A stretch of 64,000 bases of DNA from Cricetomys ansorgei (GCA_026225945.1 JAMJFZ010001815.1:480001-544000); one strand, 5' to 3'; counted from the stretch's first letter, positions 37,101 to 52,100 are shown. Program-made: numbers and translations. Notes: a model not told the origin generated them from the letters alone.

Positions 37101-40100
37101 AAGTCCCTCATGGGGAAAAATCACATTAAAGTCACATCTTTATTAAGATTAACACAAACTTAAAACTTAAACGTCACATAATAATTACAGGTTCTACAAT
37201 TCAGTGATTACAAGTTCCATACTTTTTAAAAAAAAACAAGTTATCTTAAAACCCACACCTAGTTTCCGAAACATATTTTCTCTCCATAGTACATCTATAT
37301 CCTAGAAACAATAATTTTGTTATTTTAGATTAACAGTTTAAACAAGCCAAATAATTTCACAACCAGCTTCTGTTGTAGTTGGCAGCTTGCCAGGGAACGA
37401 GTACATGTCGTAGTACCCTAACGTGCACAATTCTTATTTAGTTAACACAGTGAAACTAGTTTATAATAACTAGAAAACTTTAAGTCAGGTGTCTTTTTGC
37501 TTTTCTTAGTTAGGTGAAAGGAGAGTCTGCTGCACAGCTCTGGATCCTTAAGGTGCACCCCAAACCCATCAGCAAATTTTAAATTATAGAAACCAGGGAA
37601 GAATCAATTTTATTTGTAGTTGAGAAAGTTCAAGCCTAACAATGGGCACTGAAATTTCATAGGTGAAACTTGTGGGCCATAGCAATTATGCTTTCTTTGT
37701 TCTAACTTTCCTAACCCTGACCAAGCAAAAATACATTTTTTTCCTAAGTTGCTGATTCCGAGGCAGCCGATAAAACATCCTAATTTAATCTTGTAATCAT
37801 ACGTGAAAAACACCTACTGTTCTTAACTGTACATGTTTTTAGTTGTCTTTCTGGAGTTTCAGTAGAGTCAGCAATTCAACTGAGTGGCACTGCCTTGCCC
37901 AGGTGGCATTGCTTGAGGGAAAATCATCACCATATATGTGGCAGCAACACTGCCCAGGGAGGGTTAGAGACCCCATAGAACTTTCCTACCACAAGAGAGA
38001 CAAGGAGACCGTGGTAGCAGCAAGCACGATAAGGCCCAGCAGCGGCAAAGGGCGTTCAGGAGACAATTCCCCAGGACTTTGTCAAATTGAGGTAGACCCA
38101 GCATAGTCTTTGCTAACCAGTGAGCTGACTTCTGAAGCTCCAGTGCTGCTGCTGTTCCCCTGCATTGCTCCCAGCACTCTCTGCCATCTTACCATCTTAC
38201 TAGCCCCTGCAGTATTGGCATGAGTTCCCTTGGTGAGAATTTCCTTTTTTTTTGTTTTTTCAAGACAGGGTTTCTCTGTTTAGCCTTGGCTATTCTGGGA
38301 CTTCCTTTATAGACCAGGCTGGCCTCAAACTCAGAGATCCACCTGCCTGTCTCCCAAGTACTGGGATTAGAGACGTGCTCCACCACACTGGCTTAAGAAT
38401 CTGCTTTTAATTCTTTGAAAATTATACTTTGGTGCTACAGAGTAGACTCATAGTAAGGGTTTCCATCCCTAGCAATGACCTTATCAAATATGTCTGAAGA
38501 AGGTGAGCTCAATGCATCCTGCATGCTCATTGCTCCTCCTCAGTGTCGCACTGATGGCCCTTTCTGCCACCCCGATGAGGCATCAGACTGCTGGAACAGT
38601 GCAGGCAGTCGAGGACTTTCTCCTTTGCAAGCCAACCATTGCCCCATATGGGCTCAGAGGGTAGGATCTGCCTGTGAAATGATTGCTGTGAGGCTGAAGG
38701 AGAGAAAGCCAGCAGTGTTTCTACTGTGCCTATATGAGGCACTTGGAGCTGAGGAGGAAGACAGGACATTTCAGAAGAGATGCTAGGACAGCCAACTGCA
38801 GTCATCATGGAGACAGGGCTCTGGGGGCCAGAGAAGCCAGAAGTAGGCATCATGGTGAGTTGGTTCCATTGCCCCAGCGTCATGGAAAGGAAGACTTGCT
38901 TCCAGCCTTTATCTGTGATGTACATACACGATGTCCAGTAGAAGCTGCCTTCACAGCCCTGCTACTCTGAATCTCTGAGGTCAGAGGTCATTGGTAAAAA
39001 GGCTGTCATTAGGAAGTGTTCTACAGATGCTCACGTGATAAGATGTTTCTCTGTGGCCCTAGAGAAGTCTCAGCCTTGCTTCCCCCAGCCTAGTTGTGCT
39101 GACATCCTGGAACAGCCTGCAGCCCTGGCTGGTGACTGCTGTGTTGTTCACGGTCCTTACCGTCATGCACCTGAGTGTCGTGGATGTGGTAACTGGCATC
39201 CCCTCAGAGAATTGGAGGGAGACAGGAAAGAACTCAGCCAAGGGAGCAGAGTAGGGGTCCAGGCAGCAGGCCCAAGATGAGAAATTTGAAGGAGTGCCGT
39301 GTGACCGTGGGGACCTGTGCAGATTGTGATTTGAAGCCATGGAGTTCTGTTGAGTCCCTCATGGGGTTGTACTAACTTGATCTGAAGAGGACAGCTGAGT
39401 CTCCTTCCATCTTGATAGGGTGGCTTACTCTCTTCACTTTGCTGACTTCCCAGAGCCCAGGTAGTAAATTAGCACCGGGAAGCATCAGCTCCCCCACGAG
39501 CCCACCTTCCTTGTCTCTGCCCTGGTATCATTGCCAAGAAAGTTGGTTCTGGGGTTCCTTCTTCCTCCTTCATCATGTGGGTATTTAGAGTTCAGTGTCC
39601 TCATGTGCAAAATAGGAGTTTTGACATTTACAGGATACTGAGGTGGGACAGTATAGATCAAAGATCCTTCGCAGTGTTCTGTGCTGAGTAGATTTCAGGG
39701 CAAGGAGGTTGCTCATGTCTCTGGGGGCAATGTCCTACTGTGGGTGAGGTGAAATCTGTGGATCAGTGTTGAGGCCTTGTTCTGATGGAGATCCAGGGCA
39801 CAGTTGTCAGTGAGCACTGCTCCCCGTTCCTCATGCTCTAGGCTTTTAGAGCCTTCAGTCTTTACGTGCCAAGTCATTTCAGGAGAGCTCATGTGTTCCA
39901 TCTCTAGTGCTGGGCTAGATTTGGGGAGTTATTAAAAGAGCCATAATCAGCTAATCTATGTTATTAGCACTTGGAAGGCTGAGGTAGGAGCACTGTAAGC
40001 TCAGGACCAGCCTTGGCTACATAGCCAGAGCCTATTTCAGACAAAAACAAACTGCAAAACTCAACATGGGGAACCCTCTTTTCCCATATCTTATGTTGGA

Positions 40101-43100
40101 GTGGTCTTCTGCTATGAATACCAGAATGCAGAAACTGAGAAACACAAAGCTAGTGCCTAACACCAGCAAGCAGCTGCACAGTACCAGGATCAGCCAGGAA
40201 TTTACTCTGCTGAGGAGACTCTGCAGCCAGACAATGACCCAGCCGGATACTCAATTCTCCTGAGCACGCTTGCTTAAGAAAAATGTGAAAAGCAGACAAT
40301 ACCAGACCCACCACGCAAACCTAGCTGCACCCATCCCAATTCCAGGTGGGTTTGGTATTTCAGGTAGCTGGGAGACTGGTTCCTGCAGTTACTCTTGGAG
40401 AGTTTGACTGCTACTCTCTTTCCAGGCAGAAGGTGCTTTTCTAGAATGTGGAAGGAAATGTGGATGGAAACAGCCAGTGACTTGAGCAAACTGACTGGGT
40501 CTGTGAGTCAGGGTGGCAGGGGTGCGGTGCTGTGCCAGATGCTGGGGATGAATCTCCCTTGAAGTACCTTGAGCCTCAGAGTGCCTTCTGTGCCATCTGC
40601 CCCTAATTGGATGGGAGTATTAACTGTTCTTCCTCAGTTCTGTGCCATTTGAGACTCCAGGAAGCTACAGCTGTGACTCAGAAATACTGGAGGGTTGTTT
40701 TTTTTTCCCCCCATGATTTTAAAGTGGCCTTGGGACAGAGCTGGTTTTGCATAGCCAACAGTATTTGGTTACTATTTGTGAATGACCTTTTCTCGTTTCT
40801 TACTCTTAATGGAATAGAGAAGGGGTGTGTTTTATAAGTAAAGGTGGTATATAGAACACTGGGGTGGGTCACACAGAAAACAGTCATTGAACTCTGGCAC
40901 CTGGTGTTTGTAAGTGTTCTCTGACATTGCCCCTTCCATCCAGGCTAATTCCTACATGCAGCCTCTGAAAATTTTGAGCATTGCTTGTCCTTGGAGGAAT
41001 GGTTTCATGTGACTTTTTTTTTTTTTAATGTATATGAATGCTCAGTCTGCATGTTTGTCTGTATGCCAGAAGAGGGCATCAGATCCCATTACAGATGGTG
41101 GGTGCTGGGAATTGAACTCAGGACCTCTGGAAGAGCAGCCAGTGTAACTGCTGAGCCATCTCTCCAGCCCCTTATATGACTTTTAGCTGGGTTTCTGGTG
41201 AAAACAGATACACTAGTGAAGAAGAGCATGCTGATTGCCAGTGACCCACTGCATGAGCTCCTGCCCAGAAATCAAGCGACTTCCAGACAGAGGGTGTAAA
41301 AGGTTACCCAGGTGGCTCTTCTGTCTCTCGTGCTGCCTACTTGTTAGTACCTTCTCCTCTTGCCCACACTGTGTACCTGTGAGCTATTCTGTACTTCTGA
41401 CCATGACGAGGTCACCAGGCAAGCCCAGCACTTCCTAGATCTGGGCCTGGCCCTGAAGGGCCAGGTGCCTGGAGATGTGAGTATGATACACTTTTACCCC
41501 GCTGGAGAAAGGGTGCACGTGTCTTAGAAGGACCTCCTGCAGTTATCTAAAGGGTGTACCTGATGCTAGTAACCAGAGGGCAAGGCAAGGAAGAGCCTGG
41601 CACCTATCTCTGTATTACCAGGAGGCAGCTTCTCTTGCAGTGTCCCTTGCCTGGGTGAGAGGTGTAAAGGTAGGCTGCAGCCCTGAACTAATGTGTATTT
41701 ATTATAATAATGAGAGAGGTAGCAAGCCCCCCCCCCATACACCTGCAGAAGCACACTTCACCTCACCCCCACTGAGACAGGGTTTCTCTGTGTAGCCCTG
41801 GCTATCCTGGAACTCACTCTGTAGACCAGGCTGGCCTGGAACTCAGATCCACCTGCCTCTGCCTTCCTAGTGCTGGGATTAAAAGTGTGAGCCACCATTG
41901 CCTGGTGTACACTTCGCTTCTTAAAAGTGATCCCAGCGAAAGAACCTGATAAGAACCTCTGCCTATGGCATAGCCCCTTTACAGGAGCTCTAGAGAAAGT
42001 GTTGGATGTAGGCAGGGTGGGAGGAGTTGTTCTAGCTGGGTGCCTAATGGCACTAGGAGCACATGTGACTTGCTGTGGCCATGGCAATGTGTCGAACTGA
42101 AAAAGACAGGGAGATTTATGACTGATGTTTTGGATCTGAGGTTTGCTTTCTGAGTTTTAGAACTGGGTAGGAATTTGGATAAACCACTCACAAGAGCTGA
42201 TAATTACACCAAGACAAGGCCTATGTAGGGGGTTGTTAGACTTTTTCTGGTGCCTATGTGCATGCATTTGTTGGAGATTCTCAATAACAACCTTTAAACT
42301 AAGAAAGGAGCTCTAAAACTGCTCCTCTTCAACAATGGCACGTGCATTCCTGGTCAGGGGGCATGGGGCATGGTGTACTATCAGTGCAGACCTCTGGCCT
42401 AGCTTAAAAACTGGTTGCATACAGCTGAGCCCACCAGGTCCATCTGTTTACTGTGCATGTTCCACTTGGTGTCTGTTGTAGTGTTTTACTACCAGCTGCA
42501 GACAATGCTTCAGGTACCTTCTCTTCCGTCCATCGGGTATCTTACTAGGAGACCACTGCATGGCAAGCTGCTGAGTGATTAACAAGTTCATCAGAAATCA
42601 TTTTCTCAGTGAACAGTGGTAGAAGACACCTTCAGCTTTGATTGAAATGTTACTCTGCTTTCCCAGCTCAGCATAGAGCTCATGAACAACATAAGGAGGG
42701 ATCTGGGGATGGTTTCATTGGGGCAGCAGTAGACAAGCCTGGAATGGAATGGCTTGCTGTTGGCAGCTCTGCTCAAGGTCCCATTCTTGCCTTCTAGACT
42801 GGGCTGCTGCCATTCGTGTTGCTGCTCTGGACTGTGCAGAAGAAAAGAACCAAGACGTGTGCCGCACATACGACATCCATTTCTACCCCACCTTCAGGGT
42901 GAGCCCCCAGCAACCTTGATCCTCTGTTCCAGTCCTGCCTTTCTCACAAGGGGCTTTTTAGGCAGAATCCCTGTACCCATAACTCAAGTTAGCATTTCTG
43001 GCTTGAAGTCTTAAGGACTTTGAGAAGGTTTGCATTCCCAGCATATTGCCCTTTTGTTCCTCATCTTGAATCACCAAGCCTCTGATCAAAGCCAGGTGCA

Positions 43101-46100
43101 ATTTGAAGGTCTCTGCTCACTCAGAAGTCTGTAGGTGGGTGGGGTCTCCCAGCATCTTGCTGCCTGGGCTGCAGTTGTTTATACATCTTTCTTCCACTAG
43201 GGGGCAGAGGTACTACCTGTGACCCTGCTGAAAGTCCACTGCTTAGTGTATGCATGAATATGTTGCCATATGCTTGCATTTGAGTATTTCAGACTCCTGG
43301 GCATCTCTAAAACCATGTATCACCTTTGGAGATAATTTCTTTTTTCTGTTTTTCGAGATAGGATTTCTGTGTGTAGCCCCGGCTGTCCTGGAACTCACTC
43401 TACAGACCAGCCTGGCATCAAACTCAGAGTGCTGGAATTAAAGATGTGTGCCACCACCACTCACCTTGAAGATAATTTCTGAAGAGTTGTGATCCCAACT
43501 TTGCACCTCTATCCTGCTAGTACTGTGTGGTGTCAGAGGCAGGACCTAGCACAGTGGTGTCCTTGTGTTTCCTCACCAGTTCATTGGCAGGGCTTTGCTA
43601 CCCTGTGGCCATCTGGCCTTCCAGTGTGATTTCAGCCCCAGGGTCCTCACAGACCCTTGTTACTTGTTCTCTTGCTTTCTGGCCTTGGCTGATAGTGTCA
43701 TATGTATTCCTGTTTTACTTTGCTTTTAACTTCATACCATCTGTTAAACAGTGCTGTATGTAAATGTCTGGGCCTTCTATCTTATACTTCATATGGCTTT
43801 GCCAAGATTTGCCCAAGATGTTGGTCACTGCTGTGACTCATTGGATTTGGCTGTGCAGTAATGTCTTATTGTATGTGATGATCCACTCTGCCAGGTGTTG
43901 GGATATCGCCTGGTTTTTATTATGTGGACCAACATTGCTGTAAGGATTCCTACCCCTCCCAGAAGTTTTCCTGGCTGGGTCTGGGAAGAAGGCTAGAGGA
44001 CCCAGCAGGGCCAGCCCCTCCCACAACATGATGTGTCTGCCCATGGTGCAGGGCAAAGTATCTGTGCTTCCTGTTTTCCTGGTGATGAGCACATCTGTGT
44101 TTTTATTCTTGTGGGTCTGTTAGCTGTCTGTCCACTTTCCTCTTGACTGTTCCTCTTCCTCTCACTGTGATACAGAGAGTCCTCTGTGTTTCCTAGCACT
44201 GGCCTCCTTTTGGGCTGTGTTGTGAACACTACCTGTCTCCAACTGTCATTGATGTACTTCTGATGGGGCAGCTCTAGTCACACGCTCTCATCTTCTCAGA
44301 GGCTCTGGAGTGCTCCTCTTCCCTGGAGCCTGTGCCATCATAGCTGCTCTTTCAAGGCACACACTGATTATAAGGATCCCACCTAGTGAGTTGTCTTGCT
44401 TCTGATCCTGCTGAGTTAGAAGTGACATAATAGAACCCAATTGGTACTTAAAACAGTGGTTCACACATCTGCAGGAACACTGGTATTCATAGAGGTATGG
44501 ACTGTATCTCGTAAAGTCAGTGTAATTTTGGGAGGGACTTGACTAGAGTTCCTGGTGAGACAGCAGTCCTCTTGTTTAAGTATTGAACACATATACAACT
44601 CCCCCAGCTTTTTCTTATTTGTTGTGTGTTTTTCCTTTAGTATTTTAAAGCATTTACAAAGGAGTTTACAACTGGAGAAAATTTTAAAGGTAAGGACATA
44701 CAGCATTCTATTCTAATTCCTTAGACTGACTCGCTCAACCTGGTAAAATGGATGTGGTCTCAGCAGATGGAACCGTGGGCCTCCTCCATTCAGTCAGCAT
44801 GTTTGCACCAGTGTTCCCTGACTTTCTGTTAAAAATTCAAATCTTAATAGTTCGGGTGAGAATAAGATTTAAATTTTTTTCTTTTAATCATGTGTGTGTT
44901 TGTGTTTGCCTGTCTGCCTGCCTGCCTGCCTCTTCTTGGAGGCCAGAGTTATCATATCCCCCTAGAACTAGAGGCACAGGAGGCTATGAACCATCTGATG
45001 TAGGTGCTAGGAACTGAATTCAGTCCTCTGGAAAAGAAGTGCATGCTCTTAACCACTGAGCCATCTCTCCAGCACAGAAAACTCTATTTTGTGCTTTGCC
45101 CTTCTTAGGAAATGTAGTAGTAAATTTTTTATTATAGTTTGTATTAAGCTTGTCCTTTGGCTGTTTCATACATGTATCTTTCATTCTGGCCACCTCCACT
45201 CTGCACCTCCCAGTCCCTCCCCCTCGTACCTGCAGGTTCCTTTCTCACCTTCATGTGGTAGCAAACTTGTATTGGAAAAGTGTATGGTGGAGTGTATGCA
45301 TGGCAAGTACATGGCTCACAGGTTTTGATGTCTGACCCTGGCCAGGTGAGCAATGCCCCACTGAAGACCAGGTGACTGCTTCACAGGCTGTCCCCCCTGG
45401 GAGACATCTGCTATTTCTGGCTTCAGGAGGAATCCACCTATGTTAACAGTGTTAGCAGTATGTATGGAATTGGTTGGTGCACCCGGCCACCTCTCACCAC
45501 CATGTATGTGAGGTTTGTCACTTTGCCATATGTCCTGTAGCCTATTAGTGGCTCTCAGCTGTGTGGTCTTCCATTGTATGCATCTGCTGCTGACCACACT
45601 ACAGCCTGGCAATGAGCAGCAGTGTGCCTAGGGTTATGTGAATGGTGCTGTTGCCTTCACTGTCCTTGTCTCTGGACTCAGGACTGCTGCTTAGGAACAG
45701 ATACCTGCAGCCACAACCATGACCCAGGTGTGCTTTTGTAGGACCTGACAGGGAGCTGCGGACAGTGAGGCAGTCAATGATTGACTTCCTGCAGAACCAC
45801 ACGGAAGACACCCGGCCTCCTGCCTGCCCACCCCTGGACCCTATTCAGTGAGTAGCTCCATTGAAAGATGGCTTATGGGGCCAGAGCATCAAGGTGGTAG
45901 AGGTCAGCAAATGCCTTGGTTCATCCCTCTTCCCAAATTGCATTTTGCAGATTGGGCATGTCTTTGAAATCTCAGTGTAGTATAAGTAATGGGGGTTCTG
46001 TGACAGTTCTGAGAGGACTTAGGGTTTGCTTTCTCCTGACAGGCCCAGTGACATCCTTTCCCTCATGGACAGCCACAGTGGCCGATACCACGCTGTTGTG

Positions 46101-49100
46101 TTTGAAAGCAATGGTTCTTATGTTGGACGAGAGGTACTGTTTTCTCATGTGCTCTGGGGCTCTAGCTGATGTGATGGGATGGGCTGTGGTTAGTGCATTG
46201 GTAGCAACAACAGTGAGCCTTGAGCTGTCATTAGCTATAGAGACCCTAAGTCACCGGCCTATAAATAGCAAAAAGATGCTGGAGTGACGGACTTGCCTTT
46301 GAGGGTCCAGCCATAGCTGTATCTTTCATCCAGGCCATTATTGTGTTCTATTAAGACCTCCTGGGTGCTGTGTTACCACATCTAGGAGTCTATAGGACCT
46401 TGCTTCTTTTGTGAGATGTTGGTGTCATGTGGATGGTTAGGAAACCTTTTATGTTGGCCAAGTATCAAATCAGGGGACCAGAAACCAGTTGCTAATGCCA
46501 GAGTCCCTTGAAGACAAGAAGGAGGCCTCCTGGCCCACATGAGAATTCAGCACTGACCTCTGGGCTCCTCCTTTCTGCCACTTGAGTACAATGCTCCAGG
46601 TTTTCTGGGCAGCTCAGGAAGGAGGAGACAGCACTGCCCTCGGTCGGCACTGGAGGTGTGAGGCAGGCTACAGACTGCAGTGTGTAACCGTATATGCCGC
46701 TGCCCTCCCTCCAAGTTTGGTGGTGCATCTTATCCCTTGCTTTGTGGTTGGCAGGATTTCTAGTCAAGGACTGAGTAGCAACAGAGCCCAGAACTCATTC
46801 TGCTAAACTCCTTTCCCTATTGTCTAGAGCCACTGCATTCCAGCTCTTCCAAGCAGTACCCCTGTGGCTGCATACACACATGTACACTTATAAACCAAAG
46901 CCAGGGCTTCTCCCTGAGAAGGTGACTGAAGGCCCATCTTGCTGATCCCCTTTCCCCATAGTCTCAGCACATCAGTGCCTTTGGAATCAATGAGGCCTGG
47001 CCCTTTGGGTAGGAACTGTGACCAAAGGTGGCCTAAGAGTCAGGATCAAGAAGAACCATTGTGGCCAGCCATGGTGACACCTTTAATCCCAGGACTCAGT
47101 GACAGAGGTAGCAGATCTTTGTGAGTTTAAGATCAGCCTGGACTACATATGAGTTCCAGTCCAGCGAAGGCTACAGAGTGTCTCAAAAACAACAATAACA
47201 ACACCAAACAAAACAAAAAAGATGGGCAACCACCACCACAACCCTCATCACTGCCACCACCACTATCAGCACTGTGGTCTTGGGTTTCATCCACCTCACA
47301 TGTAATCTGTTCCTCACACATCCCAGGAAGTATCTGGCTTTGTTGGCATCCAAGAGCAGCAGAGAACAACAGACTTCATTTGCCATGTGGTGAGCACAGG
47401 AGAGGTTTTGTAGACCCTCAGATGCCATACCCATGGTCCCCCTGTCACTAAGACCCACTTCATCTCCTTCAGCCTGAGCAAGCCCAACAGGTACAAGTCA
47501 CTTGGAAGAGCCCCCTGGTTCAGAGCTGGAATGATGTTGAGTTGCCTGGTAGTCCCAAAATGTGGGCTCACAGTAGGTAGTGTGCTAGGGAAACAGGGCT
47601 GTCGCTGGTGAGTGGTGAAGGTGCTTGCGTTTAGACTGTAGCGGACAAGGTGGTTCAGAAAGGTAAAGCTTAGTAACAAATGTTACTTGGGGGCTAGGTT
47701 ACTTTATGAGTCATCCCATAAAGTGCTCACTTTGCAAGCATGAGAACTTGAGTTGGATCCTCAGAGGCACAGTTGTAATCCCAGTGCTGAGTAGCCAGAA
47801 GTAGGCCCATCTCTAGGGTTTGCTGGGTTTGCTTGATAAGCTCCAAGCTAATGAGAGACTGTCTCAAAAACAAAATGGATGGTACCTGAGAAATGGCACC
47901 GAAGGTTGAACTCTGACCTCCACATACATCCAAATACATACATGTACTTGCACACACATGAACGCATACCTATACATACAAACACACACAAGAACAACAA
48001 ATGTTACTTTTGATTATTCTGGAAAAATGGTAAATGAGAATGGGCTTATAACTTGGTAAGCTGCTTAAAATGCAGTAAAAGTTAAGGTACACAGACTACT
48101 TTTGGTTGCAGAGGGATGGATGCAGACTGACTGTGGTCCTGTGCCTCAGTCCTGTGTGATTGGTACAGCACTGCTTGTCACAGCATCAGCTGTTTGCAGG
48201 TGTGCGGGTGGAGCGGTTTTCCATGCTGTGTAGTGCAGGTGGACAGGGCTGTTCTCTGAACAGTTAAGCACCTGTTGTGAACGGTGGCCTTTGAGGTGGT
48301 CTGACTACAGACTCTGGAATGTTTTCAAAGAAAAGCATGAAGGTAATGTGACTTCTTGTTTTGCAGGTGATCTTAGATTTGATTCCATACGACAACATCG
48401 TGGTGAGCCGAGCTCTGGACAGGGACAGAACATTTCTGGGGAAACTTGGCATTTCTTCAGTTCCTTCCTGTTACTTGATTTACCCAAATGGGTCTCATGG
48501 ACTGGTTAATGTGTAAGTGTTATTTTGTGTAACGAGTATATGAGCATTCATTAAGGTCTGTGGAGACTCATGCTTCATTGGCATACTGGATAAAGGCTCA
48601 GAGTCCACGTGACAGGCTCCAGTTGGCCTAATGCAAGGAAGCCATATGTCTGGCCACCTTCCCTGACTGTTCTGACCATGTTCCAGGCCCCAGAATCTGG
48701 ATGTTAGCTGACTCTGGTTGTTCTGATGGGTCTCTGAATAAACCCCAAGTGTAGCAGGTATCTGTCAACTTCCTGTGCCAGGTCTGGGCTGTTTAGTTGT
48801 GTCTGCTGTGGCCAGCAAGCCCTGTCTAGAGTGAGACAGGTGTGGGCATCAAGCAGCAGGTCAATAAAATGACCTTGAATAAAGTTTCAACAAGTAAAAT
48901 AGATGTGAAAATTAACAAAAGTTCTAAGGCTGCAGGAGAGCCTTCCCAAGTCTCAGCTACACCACACAGTTCTTTGGCTGTATGCAGGTCAGCTGGCAAA
49001 GCTCTGAGTTAGCATACAGGAAGCCTAGGTTTGATCTTAGCACTGCATAACGAGGCATGGTGGCTTATACCTGTAATCCCAGCTTTTGGGAGGTGGGATC

Positions 49101-52100
49101 AGAAGTTCAAGGTCAAGTTCAAGGTCATCTTTGTCGACATAGTGACTACATGAGACCCTCTCTCAAAAGGAAAAGAAAAAAATAGAAATTGGGGGCACCC
49201 AAGGTCGTGGAGCTTCTTAGGATAGGCCCTGAGCATCTGGGAGGCTGCCCTAACAGTTACCCCAGTAAAAGCCATTGGGTACTGTAGACAGATGTATGTA
49301 CATGTAGCACCAAGAGTGTCACACGTGCAACCTCTAACATAAAGCCATGTTAATGCTTTACAATAGCACTACTGCATTCTCTGTGGAAATGAGCTCTGGG
49401 TGCACTGATGGCTCCTGAACAGCAGAGAGCTTGGGAGGGGCCGACCCCAGGCCTGGCCTCCAGATATGGCTCAGCTGGCAGAGCAGACATGTCACGAAGG
49501 CCCTCTGGCACGGAGGAATCATAGCCAGGATGAAATTGATCTTGGCAGATGCTCAAGCAGCTCTACAAACATCTGGAGGTCCCAGCAAGTGTGGATGAGC
49601 TTGGTGCTTGCTGCAGCTCTAAGTCCAGGTTCTCTGACTTCTCATCTCAGAGGGGAGGGAGGGTGGCTCCTGAGGCCCAACTGAGGTGAGCGTCCTTCAG
49701 TATCTCTGTCAGTATATGCGTAGGTTGAATGGTGTGTGAGCACTGAACAGCTCTCCAAGCTATGGCCTGAAGAGGCTGCAGGAGCTCAGTGGACAGCCAT
49801 AAAAGCATCCCTTCCTTCCTTTCACAGCGCAAAGCCTCTACGATCGTTTTTCTCCTCTTACTTAAAATCCTTGCCAGATGTGAGGAAAAAGTCACTTTCC
49901 TTGCCTGAAAAGCCAAACAAGAAAGAAAAGTCAGAGGTTGTGGTTTGGAAAGAATTTGACAGGCAAGTATCAGTGGGACTGGGTGCAGCAGAGGGGCTAC
50001 CTTCTGGGGCTGCTTCCTCTGTCTGCCTCTGACCTAGGGATGGTGGGAGAAACAAGAAGAGGGGCCTTGTACAGGAAGGCAGGAACTGTCCTTCCTATAT
50101 CTCTACTGTTTTTCTCAGGGCCAAGCTGTATACTGCAGACCTGGAGTCTGGACTTCACTACCTGCTGAGAGTGGAACTGGCTGCCCACAGGTCCCTGGCT
50201 GGAGCTCAGCTAAAGACACTCAGGGACTTCATGACTATCATTGCAAAGGTGCGGTGGTTCTCAAGCTGTGGTACTAGGCCTCATGTCATGTGGGCTCGGG
50301 TCATCTGTCTGCTGGTGTGAGTGTTTGACCAGCCTAGACCCCTTGATATTAACTGGTATCTGCTGGTGTTGACTGGTATTTGCCTGTGAGGGAGGGGTGA
50401 AAGAGACTGAGAAGAGGAGCATATCACATTGAGCTCTGATTTCCCCACTTAGCTTGGGGCAGTTCAGCAGGCTGAGGAAACCAGTAGATGCGGCATGAGG
50501 AATGGGTAGGTTGTATGGCTATCAAAAATGGGGACCTGCTCCTAGTCAGCTTCAGAATGGGGTCCTAGGAGAGTTAGGTGTCCAGGGGAGGGGAAAGTCA
50601 TGACATGACACAACCTAGGCCCTGCTGTGCCAGAATCAGGTTGAAGAGGACTGGCCAGCATAACCATAGTCATCCAGAAGCCATATGAGGAAATTAAGTT
50701 CCATGCATAGGTGCTGAGCAAAGCTAAGTGGTAGATGAAGGGATGCCTAACAAAGCTAATGCAGGAAGGCCACTAGGTATGGCAGGTGTGTGTTCCATGG
50801 CCATTCTGGCCCTGGTATGTGGGCTCCCAAGGGGTTGGAAGAGAAGCCCTGGGCTGGCAACTTCAGGTGGCTGGGCCCTGAAAAACAGGGCTCATGCTGG
50901 GCAATGGGAGGGACCAGGCAGAAATCCAGGGAGAAGACAGAGCAGCATGCTATGCATTCTCAGAAGACCTTCTAGATGGACTGAAACCACCTCTACCTTA
51001 ATGATGTGTGGTACAGGCTAATGCTCTGATAGCTAGCATGAGAGAAGTGTCAGGTTCAGTTTTCTGCCAGTATTCATCTCTAGTGGCCAGAGCTGGAGAG
51101 GGGGTTGCCCTGCCCTTTGGGGATGATCCTGAGCCCACCTATTAGTTGCAACAGCCCTGCCTGGCCTGGCTGTGGTCCTGCTCTTTCTGGCCTTTTGGAT
51201 GCCCCCACTATTGGCCATAAGTACAGTGTTGGACCCACCTTACCTTGTACCTGTGTACGGATAAACAGGGTATTTTGCAGGCTTCTTTCACTAGATGGAC
51301 GGTCCCTTAATAGGACCATTTTTGTCTAGCTGGTTAGATTGTGAACATTTACATTTATAGTGTAATTTCGGAAAACAAAGGAGATAGGATTTATATTTCA
51401 AGGAATAATGGGGTCAGATAGTCCATTGAAAACTGCTAGGTAAGCTTATAGTCTGCTGTTCTGCTCAGGGTTAAGACGACTCTGAATGGCCTTGTTCTTT
51501 AAGTGTGTCCATCAGCCAGGCGTGATGGCACACACCCTTAATCCTGGCAGAGGCGAGTGGATCTATGTGTTTAAGATCAACCTGGTCTACATAGTGAGTA
51601 TAAGATCAGCCAGCGCTACATAGAGAGACCCTGTCTCAAAAACAAAATGTTCAGTAAAGCCAGTTGTGTCTCGCTAGACATTGCTGCCCTGGAATGACCT
51701 CCAGCCAGTAAACTCATTCCAGGCACGTGGTTGTCGGCATATAGGAACAGACCTTGCCTCAGTGGGTGTGCCTCTCTGCATATTCCCCCCCTGCCCTTCT
51801 TTCAGTTGTTTCTGGTGCTTGAGGATGTGCCATATGATGGTGACAGCTCCTTCAATCACAACAGAAAGTTACTGTTGTGAAATTTACTCTACCCTAAGAA
51901 CAAATTTAATGCTGATCGGGGTACTTAGTAAGTAGTACATAAAAAATATAGCCAAAATGCCTTTATTTTTTACACGTGTAATAAGAGAACAATATACTAT
52001 CCAAAGAAGAACAAAACCACCAGAATTCTCTTAGCTACTTGCTCTTCAGGCTCCTGTGTTGTGAGTTAGCCACTAGCTGCATGCACCACCACCTATGATA

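Larger units (their letters stand above)
31176..42797. other. QSOX2 intron 1
   Basis: Eleven kilobases. SINEs at 31.86, 32.03, 36.41, 38.25, 39.95, 41.02 and 41.77 kb; an AT-rich block at 37.1-38.2 kb that looks like an antisense retrocopy. The stretches 32.5-36.4 and 38.4-39.9 kb look unique; I see no coding exon in them. Confidence 0.6.
46134..48366. other. QSOX2 intron 5
   Basis: Holds a + strand B1 at 47.07 kb and a SINE-like segment with an A/C-rich end at 47.7-48.0 kb; otherwise nothing recognised. Confidence 0.5.

Noticed and set aside
49963..49968. Normal GT donor for QSOX2 intron 7
   Set aside because: Using GTATCA at 49967 would put exon 8 out of frame; GC at 49963 restores a fully conserved protein.
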